DNA from: Phoebastria nigripes
Lineage: Eukaryota; Chordata; Aves; Procellariiformes; Diomedeidae
Direction: 5' to 3'
DNA length: 64,000 nt
Assembly (NCBI GenBank): GCA_035582835.1
Contig: JAYKAV010003066.1
Location: forward strand, 2,524,749 to 2,588,748
Positions 1 to 24,233 of this stretch are shown piece by piece. Below the pieces are notes generated by a model. That model was not told the origin of the DNA. It saw only the letters and a program-made list of their open reading frames with translations, and searched no databases. Both the position numbers and the translations under genes were made by a program. Position 1 is the first letter of the stretch. Each line of letters opens with the position of its first letter.

Positions 1-539
1 TGTCTTTGAGAGAGGATTTTTTTCTGTAACATAATTCATAGTGGAGGTAGAGGACAAGAAGAAGGGCAGAAAGAGAGAGAGAGAATTTCAGTTCTTTAAT
101 CTTTCTGTTTCTTAGCCCTATAGTCAGGATAATCATCTCTGCTTGGAGGTGGGAGCGGGGGGAAGTCACAAATTAACCTAGCTCTTGCAGCTATCTAAAA
201 GCAAAGATTGTGGATTCTCCAATTACTTAAAATTACAAAGAGCAAACAGTTTCAGCATAGCCTGGTTAGGTTTTCTTTCCACCCATAGATAACAGGTGTC
301 AATATATTTCTGAGTGACATTCCAACTTCATATGAAACCTATGAAAGTCAGAGTCAACACAGCAGAATTGAAGTTTTCAACAACAAAACCACCCCCAGCT
401 AGTAAAGGGGAAAGTGAAAAGCAATGCTGAAACTTGGAGGAGGAGGTGCAATGCAATCCCAAGTTAAAACCATGACAAACTCCTTTTTGCCAGATTTCAC
501 ACCTCAAAGATATGTACTCTGAACAAACATTCAACTTAC

Positions 540-609
540 CATTTGTCTGCAATGATCTTGCCAGCATTTATTTATCTTCTTTAAAAATAAAAGACTATCC
601 AGAGAATCT
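540..609 (-). CDS. CUL4A: CUL4A coding exon 4
   Basis: The exon follows an intron ending in AC and completes a split Glu codon. It reads [19 protein letters not shown] then CRQM, with donor ATG|GTAAGT. This matches the cullin-repeat region of CUL4 proteins. Confidence 0.94.
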
Positions 610-3600
610 GTACAGCACCTATTAAGGAAAACTAGCTTGCTGGTATCTTTTGAGGCCAGATTCTGGAGATGATCTTTGCCAGCCATTAAGCAAAGCTGCT
701 CCATGGATATTGCGATGTTACTGGGACTGCCCAGGGATAAACGGTTAATTGCAGAGCTTCTGCCCAGCAGAGGGGCTGGCAGTTCTCCAAAAGGCCTCCC
801 TATGTTTTCAAGGAATTACGCTCACTGCTCTTCAGTAATACCATCTAGTGGCTGTACTGTACTGTATAACTTTGATATAGATTTAAACAAGAAATCCCAC
901 CAGTGTCAAAAACAACCTTGTCAACAACTGAGGTGAGAGGGATAGAAAGGTTTATTTTGTTTGTTTAATGAGTTCACACTGTGCACAACAGGAGTGACCC
1001 TAATCTCTTAAAAGCAGTTACAGTTCTAAATAATCCTCAACAAATCCAAATACCGCTCTTTTCATATACATCTCCAGGTCTCCCTAAGTAAACTATAGAG
1101 TTTTCTTCATTACACAACAGATCCGACTGTTATTTATGAATAACAGAATTCTAGTGTATCATATGAGTAAATCCAAATGTGGCTTCACCTTGCTTTCCTG
1201 CACAGTATCATCTCCAACTCCCTCTGGCCAAATCTGATTAATCTGATCTCATGCCCTTGGGATATAAAGTGGTATACCTGTAAAATATAAAATTCTCAAC
1301 TCTCCACACCACCAGTTCTGTCAGAGGCGGGGAGAAAGCAAAGTTTTAAAACACCAGTTTTAAAATATCTCTTTAGAAGATCATCTGAAGTCTGAAAAGC
1401 CAGGGATGCAAAAATTGGTTGACTATACTGCTTTAAAGCAGACTATAAGATTTGGTTCTTAGAGATCAGTTATGTTTAAGAGACTACCGTACTGACTAAT
1501 GTACTTTTTAGTTAGATGTGATTTTAAATGCATCAAAGTAAATGTAATGAAAAAATCAGCTGCCATATAAAAGGTGAATTCACAATGCTGATGTATGTAC
1601 CAATGTTTCTTACATGCTACGTAGAAGCCAGACTCCTTAACTAAGACTCAAAAAAACCAAACCCATGTTGGGACTTAGCTAGACAACAGGGAAAAAAAAA
1701 AAATTTAAAGAAATTTATCTTTTTTATGAGTGTAGGCACTTACCTGGACAATGCAGTGAACTGAGAAACTGAGTGTCACAATCCAGAGCACATTTAAGGC
1801 ATTCACCCAGAAAGAAGGTTCTTTCTGGGCCCCAGTCCCTTGCTTCTTCTATTTTAATGTATCATTTTCTGCTACTAAAATACATACAGAGACCTACGAA
1901 ACACTGCTAGCACCCAAAGTACTTTAGTATCTGTTCAGTATGGCACTCTCCAGCATCTGTTTGCAAAGACACTCTCCAGAACACGGGGACAGCCAGCTGG
2001 GCATAGACTCTATTTATCCTACTGCCTGAGCAAGTGCAACCCCTAGGCTATTACACAAAAGACACCTATCACATAAAGAACGGTCTCAGCATGAAAAGCA
2101 CAATGGGGTTCAGAAAACAGCTACACCCAAGTGTCCAGAGAAGATCCACAGGCACTTCTGTGACCAGTTCAGCCAGAAGAAAAGCCAAGCAATATAACTT
2201 GAGAAAACTATGGGGAAATTTACCATAAAACTTCAGGTTACTGTGCGTCCCAAGACAGCCAAGTGATCTCCTGAACTTAGAGCTCTCTCCCAAGAACCTC
2301 CCAAGGTACACATGAGATACCTAAAGGGCTCGCTGAATGCCTCCGTGACACATTGCTGCTGACCAGTAGTTATTACTGGTCAAACAGGTGTACTTTATGT
2401 TTGAGAATTCTTTTACAGAAGACACTTATTGAAAACTACTGCGGTGATTTTTTTGCTTTTTTTAAACCATTGCTGCTGTAAGCATCTCCAGTACTCCCTG
2501 CCATAAAAATCCATACCTGCTGCTAAATCTCATAGTGCTACTCAAATTTTCTAGATTAGGTGTAAAATTTGCATTCCTATTAAAATGATAAGTAAATTGT
2601 TATTAGCATGCTACTTATCTGCACACACAAGTTATTCATCCAGATGACTAAAGTTCTTATGCCTGATTTGAAAGTATGTAAGTGGTCAACAAAGAACTTC
2701 TTTAACACATTGGCAATTACAGGTGTAATTTTTACAAAGTGTTGTTTTAAAAAATAATGATTTAAACTAACCATTCTAACCATTTTTGTGCACGAGAAAA
2801 GGATATTCTCTAAATTGAAGGATTTGTGCTTTCACATGATCTTCACAGACTTGTCGCAGTTGTTTGTACAGTGTAGCAGAAACTTTGTAAGAACAGAGAT
2901 TTTCAACAGCCTAAAAAACAAAAAAAAGATGAATGAGATTAAAAAAAAAGTGAACTCAATTTTTGTGCCTGTGTAATCAAGGCCAACAACAAAGAGAAAA
3001 AAAAAATTAGCATTATCTCTGTCCAAGCTATGCACAAAAACAAAATATCAAAATGAAATTATCCAAAATATGTAGAAAAATTAAGACTTCATGATTCCTT
3101 TCTGATTTTGGTCCCTTCTTATACTGTCAAATTTCGTGTGCAAACAAGGTCCACGATCACCATCTGGGTCATATTTCAGATGTGCTGTTAAACATTACAA
3201 GAGTTTTCCCCCCATGAATACTGCTCAATAGCGGAACTCTTCCTGTAGGTCCATTTTGTGCACCCTCCAGCACATGCACACATGCACTTTTTTGGGAGGA
3301 ACACAATCATACCAAATATTTTCATTTCTTAATAACTTTAAGGTAGACGTTTCAACCACTCTCTCTAAACGGTAAATGAATACAGCTGTTTTCCTGTCAT
3401 TTTATTAACTTATTTCTTTCTAAATATTTCCACTGATTCACACGCTCGTGCTAAGGTATGTAAACTGAGGGGAAAAAATAAAGAAAAACAAAAAACCTGA
3501 CATTAATCGTTAAATAAAGAGTTTAATTGATTTATTGGGACCTCATGGGATTTAGTTGAGTATTTATCCATAGCTGACTAAGACCACAAATTCTGCCCAA

Positions 3601-6600
3601 AACCAAACATTCTTGTGGTCACTACATTAATGTAAATTGAGTTGTTACGCAGCTGACCTAGACTACACTGAGACAGCTCTGGACATCTCTAGCATACTGC
3701 TGTTCAGCTATTCAGTAATTACGTTGTCTTACACTAACATTTTTTCCTCACACGAAACTCAATGAGAATGCCAAAGAGAAAACGTAGCCTTGCTTGACAC
3801 CACTGCCTATATTTAGACTTTGTTCCAGGCACACTTTATTTTAACTTGTGTGCTGTATTTCAATAATTTTTTTTATTAATAGACCATAGCATCTGAAATG
3901 AATCACAATGAAAACAGCCAAATGTTCTGTGAGAACTGTAAAGTTTACAGTAAGTATTTTTGGCAATGCAGTGCTTCATACAAAATTATCCAAAGAAGTT
4001 GGACATGATTTTCAGAACTAAAAATCCAGCTGTCTTCCTTTAACTTCATCTCAACTGCCTTTATGCTGTGAGGTGATACTGCAGAGAACATTGACTAAGA
4101 TTTAAAGCACTATGTCACCTGGACAACTAAAACTGACCCAAGAATGTTTTCCTTTGCTCCAGAGGATTTATAGTGTCGTATTTTGTTGATGAATTTTCTG
4201 ACAGCATCAAGGAACTTGGACAAAGTCTCAGTATTTTCCCAGTGCTTGGTCTTTACTCACTTTCCCCCAAATTTTAGCTTCTTTGGGTATGTCTTATTTC
4301 TTTGTAATATGAAATGCTATGCTGCGTAATGCCAGCATGTAACTCTTTGTCAAAGCATTAGTAAATGTTCTTCACTCTGTTTCAGTTTAAGACCACACAA
4401 ACACATGCGCTAGCAAGTGTGTGGGTCAAGAGAGAGGTGAGGGGGAAAGCGGGGCTGCTTCTTTGAGCAGCAGTGCTGCTTTAAAGTGTAATTCAAACTG
4501 CAGCCTATCACCTCAGTGACGCCTCTACTAGCTGTTTCTGCTTTTTTTGACGGGGGGGGCATGAGATCCAGTAATTTCCTTCTTCTTCACCTTTTGTTTC
4601 ATTCGGAGTTTTTGCTGCCTCTCTTTCTGAAGAAATTTGATTTGACTTTTATTCATCTTACACACAATTAGTCTGGAAAAAAGCTACAGTAATTATCACA
4701 TCTACAAGGATACAAGAAAGACAACACTTTTAGACTCTTCACCNACACAAATCTCGTAAAAGCTCTGTTTCAAATCAACCCTTTAATAGCTTGTTTTGAG
4801 CAGAGTCTTCTATTTTAGCATTTAGCATGCAAATTATTGCTACTTCTTGTGTTATTTCCTCTATATGTTCTAACATCCTGAATACTTTGCCTTCCAAAAC
4901 ACAAAGTGAATATGCTTCCCAGAGATGTCCCCATGGCGTAATTGTAACCTTAACTGATGTCATTTTATTTAAATGCATATCAACTATGGCTTCCTCAATT
5001 TTGATACAATATTAAAGAAAGCAAACACACACACAGAACTATCACACAGTGCCTATGTTATGTTCTTTGTCTGGTCTTAAAACAGGTAAGTAACATGACA
5101 TCTGCAACAAACACTAATCACACAATCATTTTGCAGATAGTTATGTTTCCTATGACATAGCCCTTCCTATCCATCCATCCAAATAAAAGTCTGGTCAGGA
5201 CTCTCATAGATTTTTTTCCTTCACTACTACAACGTCCTACTCTATGTCCTCCAGAAGGGCAGTGCTGCCCCATTTCAGGTTATTTAGGACCCTGCTGCAA
5301 AGGGAATTTTCTTTTTCCATCATTTTTATCACTCACTCCTCACTCNGCAATTCTTTGCACTGCCCCACTTTCTCTATCCCATCAAGTATAAGCTACTTCT
5401 ATCAAAATCTGTGCAATCTACCATCAATCCCAGACATCATTTCTATTTTAGTCGCAAAAAATTGGCTGCCACCCTCCCATTGCTCACTGACTACGTCTCT
5501 GCCAAGCACCTTCATGCCTGATCCCATGCTGCCTCTAATGCCTGGAAAGGAGTATCCTTTGGACTTCCCACAAAGCCTTGTCATTGTTCTTCAGTTTTTC
5601 CTCAGCCACCATGCCAAATTAAATAAATAAATCAGAAAGTTCAAAGGCAGGCTGGTACACCAGCCTGCTCACCGCACTGAACTCTAGTAGGCCTCTCACT
5701 TCCTCCCATAACATAAGATAAAGATAAGAAAAAAAAAAAAAAAAAAAAAAAAAAAAACAAGAAAAATTTAAAAAAAATACTTATCAAAAAAAAAAAAAAA
5801 AAAAAAAGATAAGAAAAAAAAAAAAAAAAAAAAAGGCCCTGATAGTAAGAACTGATGCACACAGAAAAATTTTCCCCTGTGGATGACTTGGTGCTCACCA
5901 ACAGGCAGTTAAAATGATCTGTAAGTACAGATCAGGTTTCCAACGGATGCTGAACTTCATCTTTTATTCCTTTGGCAGGAGAGTGAGTACCTACCTATGC
6001 ATAGGCACACTGACCACCACCACCCGCTGTGCAGAAATCTTGCTGATTTGCACCGCTGCCTTACAGATTATTGGACTGGCCTTGCGCAGTTTTTACAAAT
6101 AAGCAGGCAAACAGAAAAAGCAAGAAGTACAGTTCTCCCTTCATAGTTTATATGAAACCCCTCTCCTTCTCTTCTGTCAAAACTCAAGTCTGTACCCTGG
6201 TGATTTCATAGCCATATTACTCTAATCTCATTGCTGAGCCTCTGAAAACAAGTTAGGTAACGCTCAAAGCATCTGTGGGTTTTTTTTTTTTAGCTAGGCA
6301 TGAAAAAGCAGGATTTTTCAAATGCTGAGCTTAAAACCATAAAATGTATTATGTAATTCAAACTCTGCAAACCTGCAAGTATTAATAGATGAATATATCA
6401 CAGTCAAGTTATCTACTTAAAGGAAATAAATTATACTAAGTCAATATGCATTTACATAATCAGCCATTTTAGACCCATATATTATATACCCTAACTAATC
6501 ACAGAGACAAGTATAGTCAGCTCTCAAATTCATCCTGATTTTCTTGAGCATGGACCCAGTATGGACTGCTGGCTTTCTCCTCTCTCAAAGTCTGCACTGT

Positions 6601-8546
6601 GCAGACAACATCAAACCTACCTCAGCTGAACATTCAGAAAATTTTAGGTGAGCATAATAATGTCTTAAGTCCTGATCTGGCAATGAGATCCGCATCTGCC
6701 GATCAAACACCTGCACCCACAGAAAACTCATAACTAACTTAAGCTATGTAGCACAACTTAGCGCATCAGTAATTTTTTGTAACATGATCACTGTAAAAAA
6801 CTACTGCTTCAGTTAAATATCTCAAAGCACATAGATTTAAAATAATTTGGAACTAAACCATATATAAATGGAGAAAGTAGAAAGGAAGAAATGGTTCACG
6901 AGTATTTCTCTTTTACCCTTCCTAGTCCCTGCTCCAGTAGTCCAAATGTTCCAGAAATACTTTTTCACCATTTCAATAAAAAAATTAAGATCCTGATTGT
7001 TACGAAAATGTAACAGTAATCTGAACCGCAGGTAAACTGATAGTTTGTTGCCTGCTCAACCAAGATTCTTTTTTAACTCCCCAAAGGGTATTGATAATGA
7101 AGTTTAATTGTTATTATCTAATAATAACAAATATTTCAACATTACTATTCACAAGAGACCAAGCATGTACAAAAGAGAAATCATCATAAAATATGTATCT
7201 GCATAACCCAGCGAGAGTAACATCCCGTTTTCGGCATCTTGGGTAGGCACTGTACTGGAGAGATCAACACTTAAATCTCAACCCTGCCTGGGGTTTCTGT
7301 GTCTCCCAACATAAACTGCTTTTTCATGGGCCCAGATCCTGGTAACTCTCCAAGGAACTGCTATATAAAACTGCAAAACTGACTAGAAACTGAGTATGGA
7401 ACGAACAGTTCAGAAAATATAATCAGCTTTTAACAAATCAAAATGCATTATGTTAAATATGTAGCTCTGTGAAAGTCCCAAAGCAGTTAATTTTCCTTCT
7501 GTTAAGCTGAAAAAAACCCTACACGCCTTACCTGGTAGAGCTCTTCAAGGTTGTATTTAATAGAAATACTACTCTGTATCGCTCCCACTGCTTCATGAAG
7601 TTTTTGCCAGGTGTCCTGAGTATAATTATCTGGTAATTTGGGTCTTTCTGTGAAGGAAAATACAGGTAGTTGAAAACTAGCCGCCCAGTGGGAGTCTGTA
7701 GCAATCCTTCTCACCCTGCTTCATTAAGTTCTACCGAGCCCTGTTGTGCTTGATCGTTTAAGTTTGGCACAAGGAGAGGGTTACTAACTCCACCCAAGGC
7801 GACGAAACCTTTGCACGGTGCATTTGACCCCGCAGCCGGCCGGCCCCGCACACGCCGGGGCGCCCGGGGCCGGAGCGCCGACCCTGCCCGGCAAAGGGCA
7901 GAGCCGGCACCGCCACCCCGCCGGCGGCCTCGGGGCCGCTCCAGCCGCAGGGCGGTTGTGTTTTACCCCCGTGTTACTTTTAGCAAGGCAACCCTCGCCT
8001 TGTTGTAATTAGTTTTGACACTAAGGTGGCTTTCTGCCCGCTTCCCACAGGGCGCAAGTCCTCGCTGCGCTGCTCCTCCCGCTGCCCCCACGCACGGAGC
8101 CCCACGCGTGTCCCCGTAAGCCCTTAAACCAGGATGGTGACAGCAGCGGGGAGGGTTATCAGCCCGGCGGCAGCCTCCCCTCGCCCAGATAAGGCGGCGG
8201 GGCGGGTGACAGCGGCGAGGCCCCCCTGCCGCCGGCCCGGCCGGTGGCTGCCTGCCGCGGGGAAAGGGCGGGGAGCGACCGGGCCCGCGGTAAACAAAGG
8301 TCGGGACAGGGCCGGGCGGCGGGGCTGGGCGCACCTGCCGGGGCGGAGGGCCCGGCCCGCCCCGCACCCACCTCTGAAGTTCTTGATCACGAGTTTCTTG
8401 GAGGAGGCGGTCGCGCCTCCGCCTCCTCCGCATCCTCCTCCTCCCCCGGCGCGGGTGGCGGCGGCCAGCGAGGCGGCCTTGGTGAGCCCGTTGGTGTGCC
8501 CCACCAAGGCCGACAAGTGCGGCTTCTTCTGGGGCTCGTCCGCCAT
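540..8546 (-). CDS. CUL4A: Cullin-4A, N-terminal part (coding exons 1-4, gene continues off left edge)
   Basis: CUL4A is the scaffold of CRL4 ubiquitin ligases; its N-terminal half binds the DDB1 adaptor and its C-terminal half (not in this window) binds RBX1. Coding exons on the minus strand are 8372-8546, 7532-7647, 2807-2910 and 540-609. They join in frame to 155 codons with correct splice phases (1, 0, 2, 0). Family-specific strings are [12 protein letters not shown] and KKLVIKNFR in exon 1, [20 protein letters not shown] in exon 2, [20 protein letters not shown] in exon 3, and [19 protein letters not shown] in exon 4. The start ATG at 8546 lies in a good Kozak context (GGAGATGGCG). Residues about 34-44 form a glycine-rich run, longer than I recall for the mammalian protein. 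The next expected exon, beginning near IMIRSIFLFL, is not visible in 1-539. CUL4B is less likely because the chromosomal neighbours are those of CUL4A. Confidence 0.96.
610..2806 (-). other. CUL4A: CUL4A intron 3, U12-type AT-AC intron
   Basis: The intron starts ATATCCTTTT and ends AC. Upstream of the AC is TTCCTTAAT, which fits the U12 branch-point consensus TTCCTTRAY. No GT-AG alternative keeps the CUL4A frame. Such introns are spliced by the minor (U11/U12) spliceosome. No other gene was seen inside it. Confidence 0.9.
2807..2910 (-). CDS. CUL4A: CUL4A coding exon 3, ending at a U12-type AT-AC donor
   Basis: Acceptor TTTTTTAG opens a 104-nt exon reading [20 protein letters not shown] and ending at AQILQFR plus two bases. 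The exon is followed directly by ATATCCTTTTCT, a perfect minor-spliceosome 5' splice site, not by GT. Confidence 0.95.
2911..7531 (-). other. CUL4A intron 2, with unassigned exon-like segments and an A-rich tract
   Basis: This intron of about 4.6 kb holds three A homopolymers (5729-5834) and, on the minus strand, several open segments with plausible splice sites near 4528-4672, 4775-5010, 5983-6070, 6621-6790 and 6917-7020. They resemble no family I recognise; see findings. The remainder is AT-rich unique sequence without recognisable features. Confidence 0.6.
5729..5834. repeat. A-rich homopolymer tract
   Basis: Three runs of A (5729-5757, 5786-5807, 5813-5834) are separated by short AT-rich spacers. 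The string AGATAAGAAAAAAA recurs at both ends, suggesting slippage or local duplication. Run lengths in a draft assembly are unreliable. Confidence 0.9.
7532..7647 (-). CDS. CUL4A: CUL4A coding exon 2
   Basis: Acceptor CCTTCACAG and donor CAG|GTAAGG bound a 116-nt exon. It completes a split Glu codon, then reads [20 protein letters not shown] and ends at NLEELYQ, as in vertebrate CUL4 proteins. Confidence 0.95.
7648..8371 (-). other. CUL4A intron 1
   Basis: This short first intron links exon 1 to exon 2. From about 7830 upward it is GC-rich and part of the CpG island. Nothing else was recognised. Confidence 0.85.
8372..8546 (-). CDS. CUL4A: CUL4A coding exon 1
   Basis: The exon begins MADEPQKK and ends at KNFR plus one base, with donor AGAG|GTGGG. 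It lies inside the CpG island. An open frame continues upstream on the same strand, but only because the island is GC-rich and poor in stops. The start was chosen by homology and Kozak context. Confidence 0.93.
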
Positions 8547-9745
8547 CTCCGCCCCGGGCGCCGTGTCCGGCCGGGGCAAGGCGCTAGGCTGGGCCGGGGC
8601 CGGCTGGTCCCCGCCTCCGCTCCCCTCCTCCTCCTCCTCCTCCTCCGCCGCCACCCAGCCGCCCTCCCCCACCGCGCCGGCTTCCCGGCCCTGTCCGCGG
8701 GTGGCTGCCAAGTACCGCCGGGCCGGCAAGTCACCGACAGCCGCCGGCCTCCACCTTCCCCGGGGCGCCCCAGCGACCGGCTCGCCGCCCAGCCCGGCTG
8801 CGGGTCTGGGTCTGTGCCCCGGGCCGGGCCGCCCGCGGCGCTCGGGCGTGCGGGCAGCGTCAGCCCCGCTCACAAGATGGCTCCCGCGCCCGCCGGCGAC
8901 CGGGGCAGTCCCCCGCGGGGCCGAGCGGGCGGCAGCAGCGGCTCCCCGCCATCGCTTCGCACCCCCTCGGTTCCCCCTGCTTCGCCTGGCTCTGTCTGTT
9001 GGTACCTGGCACGAAGCGTCACTGCGCCGAGGAGCAGCCACGTTTCCCTCCCTGCTCTGGGTTCCTCGCCCAGAAGAGGCACCAGCCCCGAGAGGCCGCC
9101 CGCATCCCGGCCACCGGCGGCCCCCATCCCAGCCGGGGCACGCCCGGCCCCCACATTTGCCCGGACACAGCCTGTCTGGGCACGGAGCGTGCCCTTGTTT
9201 TAGACGCCTCACGTCGGTGCTTTTAAGAGCAACGGTTTCAAGAGTTAAATACTTGATTTAACTTTTGGGACTCAAGTTCACAGAGATTCCCCAGCGCTCC
9301 TTGGGGACAGCGAAGCTCCGAAGAGCGCACCGGTAGCCGGCACGGAGCGGAGCGGACGCGGGTAGTCAAACCCCAGGCGCTCTTCTCAGGGAAGCGGCCC
9401 AGGGCCCCGACACATGGTAACGCAGAGCCCGGGCCTCACGGACGTTACCGCCCGCCTCCTTCACCAGGTGAGGAGACAAGGGCCAGGCTACCGCCTCCCG
9501 CGAACGAGTTTTATCGCTGACGCGCGCCCTCGATCCCGCCCATCGCACGTCCCCATTGGCTACCGGCGCAAAGCCACGCCTCCCGGCCGCCGCTGTGGGC
9601 GGAGAAGAGGCGCGGCAGCAGCTATTGCGGTTGGGCGGGGGAGCGTCACGTGACTGGTCGGGTCGTTCCTACTGCCCCTCAGACGTTAGGCGCGCGGGCG
9701 CGCGCGTCGCTTGGCAGCTGGCTTGCGCCCGTGCCTCGCCGGGTA

Positions 9746-9795
9746 CCGGAAGTGCGGCGGAAGTTGCCGGAAGCGCCGTACCGACTGCCGGAAGT
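9746..9795 (+). promoter_or_regulatory. Cluster of four ETS-family motifs (GGAAG cores) in the PCID2 promoter
   Basis: CGGAAG cores start at 9747, 9758, 9768 and 9789 (three in CCGG, one in GCGG context). Intervals are 11, 10 and 21 bases, so all lie on one face of the helix. GABP/ELK-type factors typically bind such CCGGAAGT sites in housekeeping promoters; the assignment to PCID2 is by position. Confidence 0.65.
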
Positions 9796-10311
9796 GCCGC
9801 GCCGGGGCTCGAGGGTGGGCTTGCGATGGGGCACGGGCTGCCGGGGGCGAGGGGCGGAGGGGCGGCCGGGGTTGCGGGTGAGGCGCGGGCGGGAGCGCGG
9901 GGCGGGCGGGTGCCGCTGTGCGCAGTCGTGTGCGAGCGGGGCCGCGTCCCGCCCCCGCGCTCCTGCCTCTTCTAACGTCTGCCCTCCGCTTTCGGCACCC
10001 GCGGGCTCCCAGGGCGCTCCGCCCTCCTCGGGGCCTTTGTGCCGGGGTTTCTCCTCCCCACGGAGTTTCCCCCGGCAGGCAGCGTGTGTTTGTAGTCTGC
10101 TCTGCTTTCCCCGCGGCTGCGTTCCCGTACCCGCAGGCTGGCAGCGGCTGCCCACCGACGAGAGGTTTGAGAAAGTCATCCCGTGTTTCCTCAGGGTGGA
10201 TCCGTGTGAGATGCTGTCGCTTTGCTGTTCTCTTAAACTCCTGTTCGTTTTGTAGAATGTGATACAACTGCATTTTATTTGGGACGCCTGCCTCTTCTAC
10301 TTAATGTTTTA

Positions 10312-22817
<12,506 letters not shown>

Positions 22818-23066
22818 GTATTGCATCTTATCCACGCAAGTACTTTTCAGATACTCCGCTTGCCCAGTGGAGCTGCTCCTAATCACCCTGAGAACATGCT
22901 AAATGACCTGGTTCATGTCCAGGACTGGACTACCAGGAACTGTTTGTGGCTCCTTTCCCAGAATGACCAAGGCTGCCAGTGTTACAAAGTGCGTTGGAAT
23001 GATATGCTAACTTTTCAGTGATAGTTTCCACAGGCTTTCTAGATCATTCAGAGTATTTCATGAGGA

Positions 23067-23072
23067 AATAAA
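23067..23072 (+). terminator. Candidate PCID2 polyadenylation signal
   Basis: AATAAA lies 250 bases downstream of the PCID2 stop codon. A second AATAAA is near 23637, so the site used is not certain. Confidence 0.55.
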
Positions 23073-23672
23073 GCAAAGCATTCCAAATTCCTTCCAAACT
23101 ACTTACAGCTTTTATGAGGTACTTTGTGTTACTATTTCTGCATTTATCTTTCAGAGAGAAGTATCATCCTTTGTTACTTGTGTTAATCCACTCTTCAGAG
23201 TGGAAATGATGTTTTCTTTCATGGTTTCCATTTTTTTTAAGTCTCTTCAATAATCTTGCTGGTATTAAATACTCTCTTCAAGCCTTCTCTAAAAACTAGA
23301 GAAGTACTTGACACTAAAAGCTTTACTGTGTCAATGATACTTACGGGTTCAAGTAAATGTGGGGTTTTTGTTTGTAGGTGCCCACAGAAGGGTTTGGGTT
23401 TTTTTAAATTCTGGTAATACTTTGTTTCATTTTTGTTATGATGAACAAAAGGTTATCTAAGTAACTTATCCATACTCTGTTTTATTCTGCTTCTGGGGAA
23501 AACGCTGCTACTGGATCCATTATTTTAAGTGTTACTACCTTGGGGGTTTTGTTCGTTCATTTGGGGGTGGTACAACGTAACTTTGTCCATAGTGATGGGA
23601 TGGTAGTTTTGGGGGTTTAAAATTATTTTTAAAGGAAATAAAACATTTTTTTCCCCTCTTTGAGAGTTGGGT

Positions 23673-23678
23673 TTTATT
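23673..23678 (-). terminator. Candidate PROZ polyadenylation signal
   Basis: The minus-strand reading is AATAAA, about 560 bases downstream of the PROZ stop. This is the first canonical hexamer I noticed after the stop. Confidence 0.4.
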
Positions 23679-24233
23679 TTACCCACTAACTGACGTGGAC
23701 ATGATTCATAAGGGAAAACGCAGGTACCATGTATGAGGGGAAGCATTTTTTTAGTGTGATGAGAGTGTCAAGTCTTACATCAACACAGGCATTTAAAGGC
23801 TTGGAGTTCCCCTGGTCTTCGTAAGTTTTACTTGTATGGATGCTGAAATAACATGAATTTGCTGAATCAAACCTCAGGATAACAAGAATTAGAGAGACTC
23901 ATTTCCTTCTAGCAACATTTAAAATCCCAGAAAAACGTCAATGCTTTTTGAGTTTTAGGATGAACAGTACTAGGAAACTTAAAGTTCAGTCAGTTTTTTG
24001 GTAAAATAACTAGGTTTACCGCATCATGACTTTCACAGTACTGTGTGTCAACAGAAGAAGGAAAGACAAAACAGGCTTTTCTGCATGAATTGGAGTTATA
24101 TACCTATCATTGTTGCAACTTCCATTGCTGCAAATCGTGATAGAGAGTCAAATGGGTGTAGTGGCTGCATCCAAATGTTTCCTTGCAGTGATTGGTAGGG
24201 GTTTGGTGCTGGAGGGTTCGTTGTGTTTGTGTC

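Larger units (their letters stand above)
7820..10060. promoter_or_regulatory. CpG island / bidirectional promoter of CUL4A and PCID2
   Basis: This stretch is strongly GC- and CpG-rich against an AT-rich background and separates the divergent genes CUL4A (ATG 8546, minus) and PCID2 (ATG 10312, plus). Visible motifs include an inverted CCAAT box (ATTGG at 9555), an E-box TCACGTGA (9646-9653), GC boxes, and four ETS cores at 9746-9795. There is no obvious TATA box. Long open frames on both strands here are an effect of base composition. Start sites cannot be placed exactly from sequence alone. Confidence 0.85.
22818..24233. other. Tail-to-tail PCID2/PROZ intergenic region (3' UTRs)
   Basis: It holds the PCID2 3' UTR with AATAAA at 23067-23072, and on the minus strand a candidate PROZ AATAAA (TTTATT at 23673-23678). 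If both are used, the transcripts end about 600 bases apart without overlap. No other gene was seen. Confidence 0.6.

Noticed and set aside
4827..5015. Plus-strand frame opposite the unassigned minus-strand segment
   Set aside because: It has no splice or family support and is probably the complement shadow of the minus-strand frame.
5244..5630. 128-codon plus-strand frame followed by poly-A, like a processed retrocopy
   Set aside because: The protein resembles nothing I recognise, contains an N, and has no other sign of a retrocopy. The A runs lie about 100 bases away and are interrupted.
8124..9261. Very long open frames (more than 300 codons) on both strands
   Set aside because: They overlap each other in the CpG island, are Pro/Arg/Gly/Ala-rich, and owe their length to GC content. 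Only the short CUL4A exon 1 within them is supported.
9556..10273. Long open frames on both strands upstream of PCID2
   Set aside because: These have the same composition effect at the CpG island edge. No domain or homology was seen; the PCID2 start at 10312 is supported by homology.
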